A DNA stretch of 64,000 nt from assembly GCA_037893225.1 (NCBI GenBank), contig JAZGUH010000120.1, forward strand, positions 682,001 to 746,000, written 5' to 3'. This document shows positions 1 to 11,400 of the stretch, one piece after another. The position numbers and the translations under genes are program-made. Within the stretch, counting starts at the first letter, position 1; each line of letters opens with the position of its first letter. The notes under the pieces were generated by a model, which was given only the letters and a program-made list of their open reading frames with translations, was not told where the DNA came from and did no database searches. The stretch is from Hippasteria phrygiana. Taxonomy: Eukaryota; Echinodermata; Asteroidea; Valvatida; Goniasteridae.

Positions 1-1028
1 CGGCGTCATTTGGGGCCCAAGTTGCGTGGTGGGGGTGTCGGCTAGTCCCAATGTATAGCATGTGAAGTTATGCGGGAATGCAGAAAAATTAGTTCGAAAA
101 ACCTACTCGCTTATCTCGGCCACCATTCGGCTGAACTTGGGTCTGAGGAGCTGGATATTGGTCTGGATGTTGCTGAGAAGTCACTCTTTCCAACAGTATC
201 AAGATTGTGCGCAATTTCGTTCAACATCGGGTTTAAAAAAGCGGCGTCATTTGGGGGCCAAGTTGCGTGGTGGGGGTGTCGGCTAGTCCCATTGTATAGC
301 ATGTGCAGTTATGCGGGAATGCAGACAAATTCGTTCGACAAACCTACTCGTTTATCTCGGCCAACATTTGACTGAACTTGGGTCTGAGGAGCTGGATATT
401 GGTTTGGATGTTGCTGAGAAGTCAATCTTTCCAACAGTATCAAGATTGTGCGCAATTTCGTTCAACATCGGGTCGAAAAACGGCGTCATTTGGGGCCCAA
501 GTTGCGTGGTGGGGGTGTCGGCTATTCCTAATGTATAGCATGTGAAGTTATGCGGGAATGCAGAAAAATTAGTTCGAAAAACCTACTCGCTTATCTCGGC
601 CACCATTCGGCTGAACGTGGGTCTGAGGAGCTGGATATTGGTATGGATGTTGCTGAGAAGTCACTCTTTCCAACATTATCAAGATTGTGCGCAATTTCGT
701 TCAACATCGCGTCGAAAAACGGCGTCATTTGGGCCCAAGTTGCGTGGTGGGGGTGTCGGCTAGTCCCATTGTATAGCATGTGCAGTTATGCGGGAATGCA
801 GAAAAATTAGTTCGAAAAACCTACTCGCTTATCTCGGCCACCATTCGGCTGAACTTGGGTCTGAGGAGCTGGATATTGGTATGGATGTTGCTGAGAAGTA
901 ACTCTTTCCAACAGTATCAAGATTGTGCGCAATTTCGTTCAACATCGGGTTTAAAAAAGCGGCGTCATTTGGGGCCCAAGTTGCGTGGTGGGGGTCTCGG
1001 CTAGTCCCATTGTATAGCATGTGCAGTT

Positions 1029-2707
1029 ATGCGGGAATGCAGAAAAATTAGTTCGACAAACCTACTCGTTTATCTCGGCCACCATTCGACTGAACTTGGG
1101 TCTGAGGAGCTGGATATTGGTCTGGATGTTGCTGAGAAGTCACTCTTTCCAACAGTATCAAGATTGGGCGCAATTTCGTTCAACATCGGGTCGAAAAACG
1201 GCGTCATTTGGGGCCCAAGTTGCGTGGTGAGGGTCACGGATAGTCCCATTGTATAGCATGTGCAGTTATGCGGGAATGCAGAAAGATTACTTCGATAAAC
1301 CTACTCGCTTATCTCGGCCACTATTCGGCTGAACGTGGGTCTGAGGAGCTGGATATTGGTCTGGATGTTGCTGAGAAGTCACTCTTTCCAACAGTATCAA
1401 GATTGTGCGCAATTTCGTTCAACATCGGGTTTAAAAAAGCGGCGTCATTTGGGGGCCAAGTTGCGTGGTGGGGGTGTCGGCTAGTCCCATTGTATAGCAT
1501 GTGCAGTTATGCGGGAATGCAGACAAATTCGTTCGACAAACCTACTCGTTTATCTCGGCCAACATTTGACTGAACTTGGGTCTGAGGAGCTGGATATTGG
1601 TTTGGATGTTGCTGAGAAGTCACTCTTTCCAACAGTATCAAGATTGGGCGCAATTTCGTTCAACATCGGGTCGAAAAACGGCGTCATTTGGGGCCCAAGT
1701 TGCGTGGTGAGGGTCACGGATAGTCCCATTGTATAACATGTGCAGTTATGCGGGAATGCAGAAAGATTACTTCGATAAACCTACTCGCTTATCTCGGCCA
1801 CTATTCGGCTGAACGTGGGTCTGAGGAGCTGGATATTGGTCTGGATGTTGCTGAGAAGTCACTCTTTCCAACAGTATCAATATTGTGCGCAATTTCGTTC
1901 AACATCGGGTTTAAAAAAGCGGCGTCATTTGGGGGCCAAGTTGCGTGGTGGGGGTGTCGGCTAGTCCCATTGTATAGCATGTGCAGTTATGCGGGAATGC
2001 AGACAAATTCGTTCGACAAACCTACTCGTTTATCTCGGCCAACATTTGACTGAACTTGGGTCTGAGGAGCTGGATATTGGTTTGGATGTTGCTGAGAAGT
2101 CAATCTTTCCAACAGTATCAAGATTGTGCGCAATTTCGTTCAACATCGGGTCGAAAAACGGCGTCATTTGGGGCCCAAGTTGCGTGGTGGGGGTGTCGGC
2201 TATTCCTAATGTATAGCATGTGAAGTTATGCGGGAATGCAGAAAAATTAGTTCGAAAAACCTACTCGCTTATCTCGGCCACCATTCGGCTGAACGTGGGT
2301 CTGAGGAGCTGGATATTGGTATGGATGTTGCTGAGAAGTCACTCTTTCCAACAGTATCAAGATTGTGCGCAATTTCGTTTAACATCGGGTCGAAAAACGG
2401 CGTCATTTGGGAGCCAAGTTGCGTGGTGTGGGTGTCGGCTAGTCCCATTGTATAGCATGTGCAGTTATGCGGGAATGCAGAAAAATTAGTTCGACAAACC
2501 TACTCGTTTATCTCGGCCACCATTCGGCTGAACGTGGGTCTGAGGAGCTGGATATTGGTATGGATGTTGCTGAGAAGTCACTCTTTCCAACAGTATCAAG
2601 ATTGTGCGCAATTTCGTTCAACATCGGGTTTAAAAAAGCGGCGTCATTTAGGGCCCAAGTTGAAGGGTGGGGGTGTCGGCTAGTCCCATTGTATAGCATG
2701 TGCAGTT
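1029..2707 (+). repeat. 7-mer HOR copy 1
   Basis: Seven monomers of 239, 241, 239, 241, 239, 239 and 241 bp, totalling 1,679 bp. Monomer 1 carries a private GAGGGTCACGGATAGTCC in place of GGGGGTGTCGGCTAGTCC, and monomer 3 carries it again. Monomers 2, 4 and 7 carry the GGTTTAAAAAAGCGGCG form, and monomer 7 also has CCAAGTTGAAGGGTGG. Confidence 0.9.
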
Positions 2708-4386
2708 ATGCGGGAATGCAGAAAAAGTAGTTCGACAAACCTACTCGTTTATCTCGGCCACCATTCGACTGAACTTGGGTCTGAGGAGCTGGATATTGGT
2801 CTGGATGTTGCTGAGAAGTCACTCTTTCCAACAGTATCAAGATTGGGCGCAATTTCGTTCAACATCGGGTCGAAAAACGGCGTCATTTGGGGCCCAAGTT
2901 GCGTGGTGAGGGTCACGGATAGTCCCATTGTATAGCATGTGCAGTTATGCGGGAATGCAGAAAGATTACTTCGATAAACCTACTCGCTTATCTCGGCCAC
3001 TATTCGGCTGAACGTGGGTCTGAGGAGCTGGATATTGGTCTGGATGTTGCTGAGAAGTCACTCTTTCCAACAGTATCAAGATTGTGCGCAATTTCGTTCA
3101 ACATCGGGTTTAAAAAAGCGGCGTCATTTGGGGGCCAAGTTGCGTGGTGGGGGTGTCGGCTAGTCCCATTGTATAGCATGTGCAGTTATGCGGGAATGCA
3201 GACAAATTCGTTCGACAAACCTACTCGTTTATCTCGGCCAACATTTGACTGAACTTGGGTCTGAGGAGCTGGATATTGGTTTGGATGTTGCTGAGAAGTC
3301 ACTCTTTCCAACAGTATCAAGATTGGGCGCAATTTCGTTCAACATCGGGTCGAAAAACGGCGTCATTTGGGGCCCAAGTTGCGTGGTGAGGGTCACGGAT
3401 AGTCCCATTGTATAACATGTGCAGTTATGCGGGAATGCAGAAAGATTACTTCGATAAACCTACTCGCTTATCTCGGCCACTATTCGGCTGAACGTGGGTC
3501 TGAGGAGCTGGATATTGGTCTGGATGTTGCTGAGAAGTCACTCTTTCCAACAGTATCAATATTGTGCGCAATTTCGTTCAACATCGGGTTTAAAAAAGCG
3601 GCGTCATTTGGGGGCCAAGTTGCGTGGTGGGGGTGTCGGCTAGTCCCATTGTATAGCATGTGCAGTTATGCGGGAATGCAGACAAATTCGTTCGACAAAC
3701 CTACTCGTTTATCTCGGCCAACATTTGACTGAACTTGGGTCTGAGGAGCTGGATATTGGTTTGGATGTTGCTGAGAAGTCAATCTTTCCAACAGTATCAA
3801 GATTGTGCGCAATTTCGTTCAACATCGGGTCGAAAAACGGCGTCATTTGGGGCCCAAGTTGCGTTGTTGGGGTGTCGGCTATTCCTAATGTATAGCATGT
3901 GAAGTTATGCGGGAATGCAGAAAAATTAGTTCGAAAAACCTACTCGCTTATCTCGGCCACCATTCGGCTGAACGTGGGTCTGAGGAGCTGGATATTGGTA
4001 TGGATGTTGCTGAGAAGTCACTCTTTCCAACAGTATCAAGATTGTGCGCAATTTCGTTTAACATCGGGTCGAAAAACGGCGTCATTTGGGAGCCAAGTTG
4101 CGTGGTGTGGGTGTCGGCTAGTCCCATTGTATAGCATGTGCAGTTATGCGGGAATGCAGAAAAATTAGTTCGACAAACCTACTCGTTTATCTCGGCCACC
4201 ATTCGGCTGAACGTGGGTCTGAGGAGCTGAATATTGGTATGGATGTTGCTGAGAAGTCACTCTTTCCAACAGTATCAAGATTGTGCGCAATTTCGTTCAA
4301 CATCGGGTTTAAAAAAGCGGCGTCATTTAGGGCCCAAGTTGAAGGGTGGGGGTGTCGGCTAGTCCCATTGTATAGCATGTGCAGTT
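2708..4386 (+). repeat. 7-mer HOR copy 2
   Basis: It repeats 1029-2707 at exactly 1,679 bp with the same order of monomer types. Differences seen are AAAAAGTAG rather than AAAAATTAG near 2727, GCGTTGTTGGGG near 3861-3872 in place of GCGTGGTGGGGG, and CTGAATATT near 4228 in place of CTGGATATT. Confidence 0.9.
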
Positions 4387-5346
4387 ATGCGGGAATGCAG
4401 AAAAAGTAGTTCGACAAACCTACTCGTTTATCTCGGCCACCATTCGACTGAACTTGGGTCTGAGGAGCTGGATATTGGTCTGGATGTTGCTGAGAAGTCA
4501 CTCTTTCCAACAGTATCAAGATTGGGCGCAATTTCGTTCAACATCGGGTCGAAAAACGGCGTCATTTGGGGCCCAAGTTGCGTGGTGAGGGTCACGGATA
4601 GTCCCATTGTATAGCATGTGCAGTTATGCGGGAATGCAGAAAGATTACTTCGATAAACCTACTCGCTTATCTCGGCCACTATTCGGCTGAACGTGGGTCT
4701 GAGGAGCTGGATATTGGTCTGGATGTTGCTGAGAAGTCACTCTTTCCAACAGTATCAAGATTGTGCGCAATTTCGTTCAACATCGGGTTTAAAAAAGCGG
4801 CGTCATTTGGGGGCCAAGTTGCGTGGTGGGGGTGTCGGCTAGTCCCATTGTATAGCATGTGCAGTTATGCGGGAATGCAGACAAATTCGTTCGACAAACC
4901 TACTCGTTTATCTCGGCCAACATTTGACTGAACTTGGGTCTGAGGAGCTAGATATTGGTTTGGATGTTGCTGAGAAGTCACTCTTTCCAACAGTATCAAG
5001 ATTGGGCGCAATTTCGTTCAACATCGGGTCGAAAAACGGCGTCATTTGGGGCCCAAGTTGCGTGGTGAGGGTCACGGATAGTCCCATTGTATAACATGTG
5101 CAGTTATGCGGGAATGCAGAAAGATTACTTCGATAAACCTACTCGCTTATCTCGGCCACTATTCGGCTGAACGTGGGTCTGAGGAGCTGGATATTGGTCT
5201 GGATGTTGCTGAGAAGTCACTCTTTCCAACAGTATCAATATTGTGCGCAATTTCGTTCAACATCGGGTTTAAAAAAGCGGCGTCATTTGGGGGCCAAGTT
5301 GCGTGGTGGGGGTGTCGGCTAGTCCCATTGTATAGCATGTGCAGTT
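4387..5346 (+). repeat. 7-mer HOR copy 3, truncated after four monomers
   Basis: Monomers 4387, 4626, 4867 and 5106 match positions 1-4 of the 7-mer (2708, 2947, 3188 and 3427), with only a GGAGCTAGATATT substitution noticed near 4950. The next monomer, at 5347, is not the expected position-5 type. It belongs to the type seen at 9920 and 12072, so the HOR order breaks here. Confidence 0.85.
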
Positions 5347-5545
5347 ATGCGGGAATGCAGAAAAATTCGTTCGACAAACCTACTCGCTTATCTCGGCCAC
5401 CATTCGAGAGAACTTGGGTCCGAGGAGCTGGATATTGGTCTGGATGTTGCTAAGAAGTCACTCTTTCCAGCAGTATCAAGATTGTGCGCAATTTCGTTCA
5501 ACATCGGGTCGAAAAACGGCGTTATTAGGGGCCCAAGTTGCGTGG

Positions 5546-5576
<31 letters not shown>

Positions 5577-8485
5577 GCTAGTCCCATTGTATAGCATGTG
5601 CAGTTATGCGGGAATGCAGAAAGATTACTTTGAAAAACCTACTCGCTTATCTCGGCCACTATTCGGCTGAACGTGGGTCTGAGGAGCTGGATGTTGGTCT
5701 GGATGTTGCTGAGAAGTCACTCTTTCCAACAGTATCAAGATTGTGCGCAATTTCGTTCAACATCGGGTTTAAAAAAGCGGCGTCATTTGGGGCCCAAGTT
5801 GAAGGGTGGGGGTGTCGGCTAGTCCCATTGTATAGCATGTGCAGTTATGCGGGAATGCAGACAAAGTAGTTCGACAAACCTACTCGTTTATCTCGGCCAC
5901 CATTCGACTGAACTTGGGTCTGAGGAGCTGGATATTGGTCTGGATGTTGCTGAGAAGTCACTCTTTCCAACAGTATCAAGATTGGGCGCAATTTCGTTCA
6001 ACATCGGGTAGAAAAACGGCGTCATTTGGGGCCCAAGTTGCGTGGTGAGGGTCCCGGATAGTCCCATTGTATAACATGTGCAGTTATGCGGGAATTCATA
6101 AAGATTACTTCGATAAACCTACTCGCTTAGCTCGGCCACTATTCGGCTGAACTTGGGTCTGAGGAGCTGGATATTGGTATGGATGTTGCTGAGAAGTCAC
6201 TCTTTCCAACAGTATCAAGATTGTGCGCAATTTCGTTCAACATCGGGTTTAAAAAAGCGGCGTCATTTGGGGGCCAAGTTGCGTGGTGGGGGTGTCGGCT
6301 AGTCCCATTGTATAGCATGTGCAGTTATGCGGGAATGCAGAAAGATTACTTCGAAAAACCTACTTGCTTATCTCGGCCACTATTCGGCTGAACGTGGGTC
6401 TGAGGAGCTGGATATTGGTCTGGATGTTGCTGAGAAGTCACTCTTTCCAACAGTATCAAGATTGTGCGCAATTTCGTTCAACATCGGGTCGAAAAACGGC
6501 GTCATTTGGGGCCAAGTTGCGTGGTGGGGGTGTCGGCTAGTCCCATTGTATAGCATGTGCAGTTATGCGGGAATGCAGAAAAATTAGTTCGAAAAACCTA
6601 CTCGCTTATCTCGGCCACCATTCGGCTGAACTTGGGTCTGAGGAGCTGGATATTGGTCTGGATGTTGCTGAGAAGTCACTCTTTCCAACAGTATCAAGAT
6701 TGTGCGCAATTTCGTTCAACATCGGGTTTAAAAAAGCGGCGTCATTTGGGGGGCCAAGTTGCGTGGTGGGGGTGTCGGCTAGTCCCATTGTATAGCATGT
6801 GCAGTTATGCGGGAATGCAGAAAAATTAGTTCGACAAACCTACTCGTTTATCTCGGTCAACATTTGACTGAACGTGGGTCTGAGGAGCTGGATATTGGTT
6901 TGGATGTTGCTGAGAAGTCACTCTTTCCAACAGTATCAAGATTGGGCGCAATTTCGTTCAACATCGCGTCGAAAAACGGCGTCATTTGGGGCCCAAGTTG
7001 CGTGGTGGGGGTGTCGGCTAGTCCCATTGTATAGCATGTGCAGTTATGCGGGAATGCAGAAAAATTAGTTCGATAAGCCTACTCGCTTATCTCGGCCACC
7101 ATTCGACTGAACTTGGGTCTGAGGAGCTGGATATTGGTCTGGATGTTGCTGAGAAGTCACTCTTTCCAACAGTATCAAGATTGTGCGCAATTTCGTTCAA
7201 CATCGGGTTTAAAAAAGCGGCGTCATTTGGGGGCCAAGTTGCGTGGTGGGGGTGTCGGCTAGTCCCATTGTATAGCATGTGCAGTTATGCGGGAATGCAG
7301 AAAAATTAGTTCGACAAACCTACTCGTTTATCTCGGCCAACATTTGACTGAACTTGGGTCTGAGGAGCTGGATATTGGTTTGGATGTTGCTGAGAAGTCA
7401 CTCTTTCCAACAGTATCAAGATTGTGCGCAATTTCGTTCAACATCGGGTCGAAAAACGGCGTCATTTGGGGCCCAAGTTGCGTGGTGGGGGTGTCGGCTA
7501 GTCCCAATGTATAGCATGTGAAGTTATGCGGGAATGCCGAAAAATTAGTTCGAAAAACCTACTCGCTTATCTCGGCCACTATTCGGCTGAACGTGGGTCT
7601 GAGGAGCTGGATATTGGTCTGGATGTTGCTGAGGAGTCACTCTTTCCAACAGTATCAAGATTGTGCGCAATTTCGTTTAACATCGGGTCGAAAAACGGCG
7701 TCATTTGGGAGCCAAGTTGCGTGGTGTGGGTGTCGGCTAGTCCCATTGTATAGCATGTGCAGTTATGCGGGAATGCAGAAAAATTAGTTCGACAAACCTA
7801 CTCGTTTATCTCGGCCACCATTCGACTGAACGTGGGTCTGAGGAGCTGGATATTGGTATGGATGTTGCTGAGAAGTCACTCTTTCCAACAGTATCAAGAT
7901 TGTGCGCAATTTCGTTCAACATCGGGTTTAAAAAAGCGGCTTCATTTGGGGCCCAAGTTGAAGGGTGGGGGTGTCGGCTAGTCCCATTGTATAGCATGTG
8001 CAGTTATGCGCAAATCCAGAAAAAGTAGTTCGACAAACCTACTCGTTTATCTCGGCCACCATTCGACTGAACTTGGGTCTGAGGAGCTGGATATTGGTCT
8101 GGATGTTGCTGAGAAGTCACTCTTTCCAACAGTATCAAGATTGGGCGCAATTTCGTTCAACATCGGGACGAAAAACGGCGTCATTTGGGGCCCAAGTTGC
8201 GTGGTGAGGGTCCCGGATAGTCCCATTGTATAACATGTGCAGTCATGCGGGAATGCAGAAAGATTACTTCGATAAACCTACTCGCTTAGCTCGGCCACTA
8301 TTCGGCTGAACGTGGGTCTGAGGAGCTGGATATTGGTATGGATGTTGCTGAGAAGTAACTCTTTCCAACAGTATCAAGATTGTGCGCAATTTCGTTCAAC
8401 ATCGGGTTTAAAAAAGCGGCGTCATTTGGGGCCCAAGTTGCGTGGTGGGGGTGTCGGCTAGTCCCATTGTATAGCATGTGCAGTT
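5347..8485 (+). repeat. Rearranged satellite zone with 7-mer relics
   Basis: Monomers start at 5347, 5606, 5847, 6086, 6327, 6565, 6807, 7046, 7287, 7526, 7765, 8006 and 8245. The first two match the 9920 and 10159 types, but the second ends like 7-mer position 7 (CCAAGTTGAAGGGTGG). Monomers 5847 and 6086 then resemble positions 1-2, and 7287, 7526, 7765 and 8006 resemble positions 5, 6, 7 and 1. Private variants are more frequent than next door: GGAATTCATAAAG near 6091, CCTACTCGCTTAGCTCGG near 6119 and 8279, and ATGCGCAAATCCAG at 8006. The zone looks like an older or more recombined margin of the 7-mer block. Confidence 0.75.
5547..5575 (+). repeat. 29-nt poly-G run inside monomer 5347
   Basis: After GCGTGGT there are 29 consecutive G residues, then CGCTAGTCCC. 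Other monomers have GGGGGTGTCGGCTAGTCCC here. The tract therefore replaces GGGGGTGTCGG and makes this monomer 259 bp, 20 bp over the standard. It is by far the largest length change in the window. It could be a real slippage expansion of the resident G5 tract or a sequencing or assembly artefact of a homopolymer. In translation it gives a meaningless polyglycine. Confidence 0.9.
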
Positions 8486-11400
8486 ATGCGGGAATGCAGA
8501 AAAATTAGTTCGACAAACCTACTCGTTTATCTCGGCCACCATTCGACTGAACTTGGGTCTGAGGAGCTGGATATTGGTCTGGATGTTGCTGAGAAGTCAC
8601 TCTTTCCAACAGTATCAAGATTGGGCGCAATTTCGTTCAACATCGGGTCGAAAAACGGCGTCATTTGGGGCCCAAGTTGCGTGGTGAGGGTCACGGATAG
8701 TCCCATTGTATAACATGTGCAGTTATGCGGGAATGCAGAAAGATTACTTCGATAAACCTACTCGCTTATCTCGGCCACTATTCGGCTGAACGTGGGTCTG
8801 AGGAGCTGGATATTGGTATGGATGTTGCTGAGAAGTCACTCTTTCCAACATTATCAAGATTGTGCGCAATTTCGTTCAACATCGCGTCGAAAAACGGCGT
8901 CATTTGGGGCCCAAGTTGCGTGGTGGGGGTGTCGGCTAGTCCCATTGTATAGCATGTGCAGTTATGCGGGAATGCAGAAAAATTAGTTCGACAAACCTAC
9001 TCGTTTATCTCGGCCAACATTTGACTGAACTTGGGTCTGAGGAGCTGGATATTGGTTTGGATGTTGCTGAGAAGTCACTCTTTCCAACAGTATCAAGATT
9101 GTGCGCAATTTCGTTCAACATCGGGTCGAAAAACGGCGTCATTTGGGGCCCAAGTTGCGTGGTGGGGGTGTCGGCTAGTCCCAATGTATAGCATGTGAAG
9201 TTATGCGGGAATGCAGAAAAATAAGTTCGAAAAACCTACTCGCTTATCTCGGCCACCATTCGGCTGAACTTGGGTCTGAGGAGCTGGATATTGGTCTGGA
9301 TGTTGCTGAGAAGTCACTCTTTCCAACAGTATCAAGATTGTGCGCAATTTCGTTTAAAATCGGGTCGAAAAACGGCGTCATTTGGGAGCCAAGTTGCGTG
9401 GTGTGGGTGTCGGCTAGTCCCATTGTATAGCATGTGCAGTTATGCGGGAATGCAGACAAATTTGTTCGACAAACCTACTCGTTTATCTCGGCCACCATTC
9501 GACTGAACTTGGGTCTGAGGAGCTGGATATTGGTCTGGATGTTGCTGAGAAGTCACTCTTTCCTACAGTATCACGATTGTGCGCAATTTCGTTCAACATC
9601 GGGTCGAAAAACGGCGTCATTTGGGGGCCAAGTTGCGTGGTGGGGGTGTCGGCTAGTCCCATTGTATAGCATGTGCAGTTATGCGGGAATGCAGAAAAAT
9701 TAGTTCGACAAACCTACTCGTTTATCTCGGCCACCATTCGGCTGAACTTGGGTCTGAGGAGCTGGATATTGGTCTGGATGTTGCTGAGAAGTCACTCTTT
9801 CCAACAGTATCAAGATTGTGCGCAATTTCGTTCAACATCGGGTTTAAAAACGGCGTCATTTGGGGGCCAAGTTGCGTGGTGGGGGTGTCGGCTAGTCCCA
9901 TTGTATAGCATGTGCAGTTATGCGGGAATGCAGAAAAATTCGTTCGACAAAACTACTCGCTTATCTCGGCCACCATTCGACTGAACTTGGGTCTGAGGAG
10001 CTGGATATTGGTCTGGATGTTGCTAAGAAGTCACTCTTTCCAGCAGTATCAAGATTGTGCGCAATTTCGTTCAACATCGGGTCGAAAAACGGCGTTATTA
10101 GGGGCCCAAGTTGCGTGGTGGGGGTGTCGGCTAGTCCCATTGTATAGCATGTGCAGTTATGCGGGAATGCAGAAAGATTACTTTGAAAAACCTACTCGCT
10201 TATCTCGGCCACTATTCGGCTGAACGTGGGTCTGAGGAGCTGGATGTTGGTCTGGATGTTGCTGAGAAGTCACTCTTTCCAACAGTATCAAGATTGTGCG
10301 CAATTTCGTTCAACATCGGGTCGAAAAACGGCGTCATTTGGGGGCCCAAGTTGCGTGGTGGGGGTGTCGGCTAGTCCCATTGTATAGCATGTGCAGTTAT
10401 GCGGGAATGCCGAAAAACTACTTAGAAAAACCTACTCGCTTATCTCGGCCACCATTCGGCTGAACTTGGGTCCGAGGAGCTGGATATTGGTCTGGATGTT
10501 GCTGAGAAGTCACTCTTTCCAACAGTATCAAGATTGTGCGCAATTTCGTTCAACATCGGGTCGAAAAACGGCGTCATTTGGGGCCCAAGTTGCGTGGTGG
10601 GGGTGTCGGCTAGTCCCAATGTATAGCATGTGAAGTTATGCTGGCATGCAGACAAAGTAGTTCGAAAAACCTACTCGCTTATCTCGGCCACCATTCGGCT
10701 GAACTTGGGTCTGAGGAGCTGGATATTGGTCTGGGTGTTGCTGAGAAGTCACTCTTTCCAACATTATCAAGATTGTGCGCAATTTCGTTCAACATCGCGT
10801 CGAAAAACGGCGTCATTTGGGGCCCAAGTTGCGTGGTGGGGGTGTCGGCTAGTCCCATTGTATAGCATGTGCAGTTATGCGGGAATGCAGAAAAATTAGT
10901 TCGACAAACCTACTCGTTTATCTCGGCCAACATTTGACTGAACTTGGGTCTGAGGAGCTGGATATTGGTTTGGATGTTGCTGAGAAGTCACTCTTTCCAA
11001 CAGTATCAAGATTGTGCGCAATTTCGTTTAACATCGGGTCGAAAAACGGCGTCATTTGGGGCCCAAGTTGCGTGGTGAGGGTCACGGATAGTCCCATTGT
11101 ATAACATGTGCAGTTATGCGGGAATGCAGAAAGATTACTTCGATAAACCTACTCGCTTATCTCGGCCACTATTCGGCTGAACGTGGGTCTGAGGAGCTGG
11201 ATATTGGTATGGATGTTGCTGAGAAGTCACTCTTTCCAACATTATCAAGATTGTGCGCAATTTCGTTCAACATCGCGTCGAAAAACGGCGTCATTTGGGG
11301 CCCAAGTTGCGTGGTGGGGGTGTCGGCTAGTCCCATTGTATAGCATGTGCAGTTATGCGGGAATGCAGAAAAATTAGTTCGACAAACCTACTCGTTTATC

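Larger units (their letters stand above)
1..5346 (+). repeat. 7-mer higher-order repeat domain (1,679 bp period)
   Basis: Monomers start at 70, 311, 550, 788, 1029, 1268, 1509, 1748, 1989, 2228, 2467, 2708, 2947, 3188, 3427, 3668, 3907, 4146, 4387, 4626, 4867 and 5106. Lengths alternate 239 and 241 bp, and subfamily types recur every seven monomers: 1029, 2708 and 4387 are the same type, as are 1268, 2947 and 4626. Copies are 1029-2707, 2708-4386 and a partial one from 4387. Monomers 70-1028 match positions 4-7 of an earlier copy at 1,678 bp, because the monomer at 550 lacks one G. Copies 1 and 2 look nearly identical; I saw about four substitutions (near 2727, 3865, 3868 and 4230). Confidence 0.93.

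Noticed and set aside
5347..5670. Possible polyglycine protein
   Set aside because: The glycine run is only the translation of the 29-G homopolymer.
6086..6130. GAATTC near 6092 and CTTAGCTCGG as possible functional sites
   Set aside because: They are isolated single-base variants of the common monomer in a divergent zone, with no supporting context.
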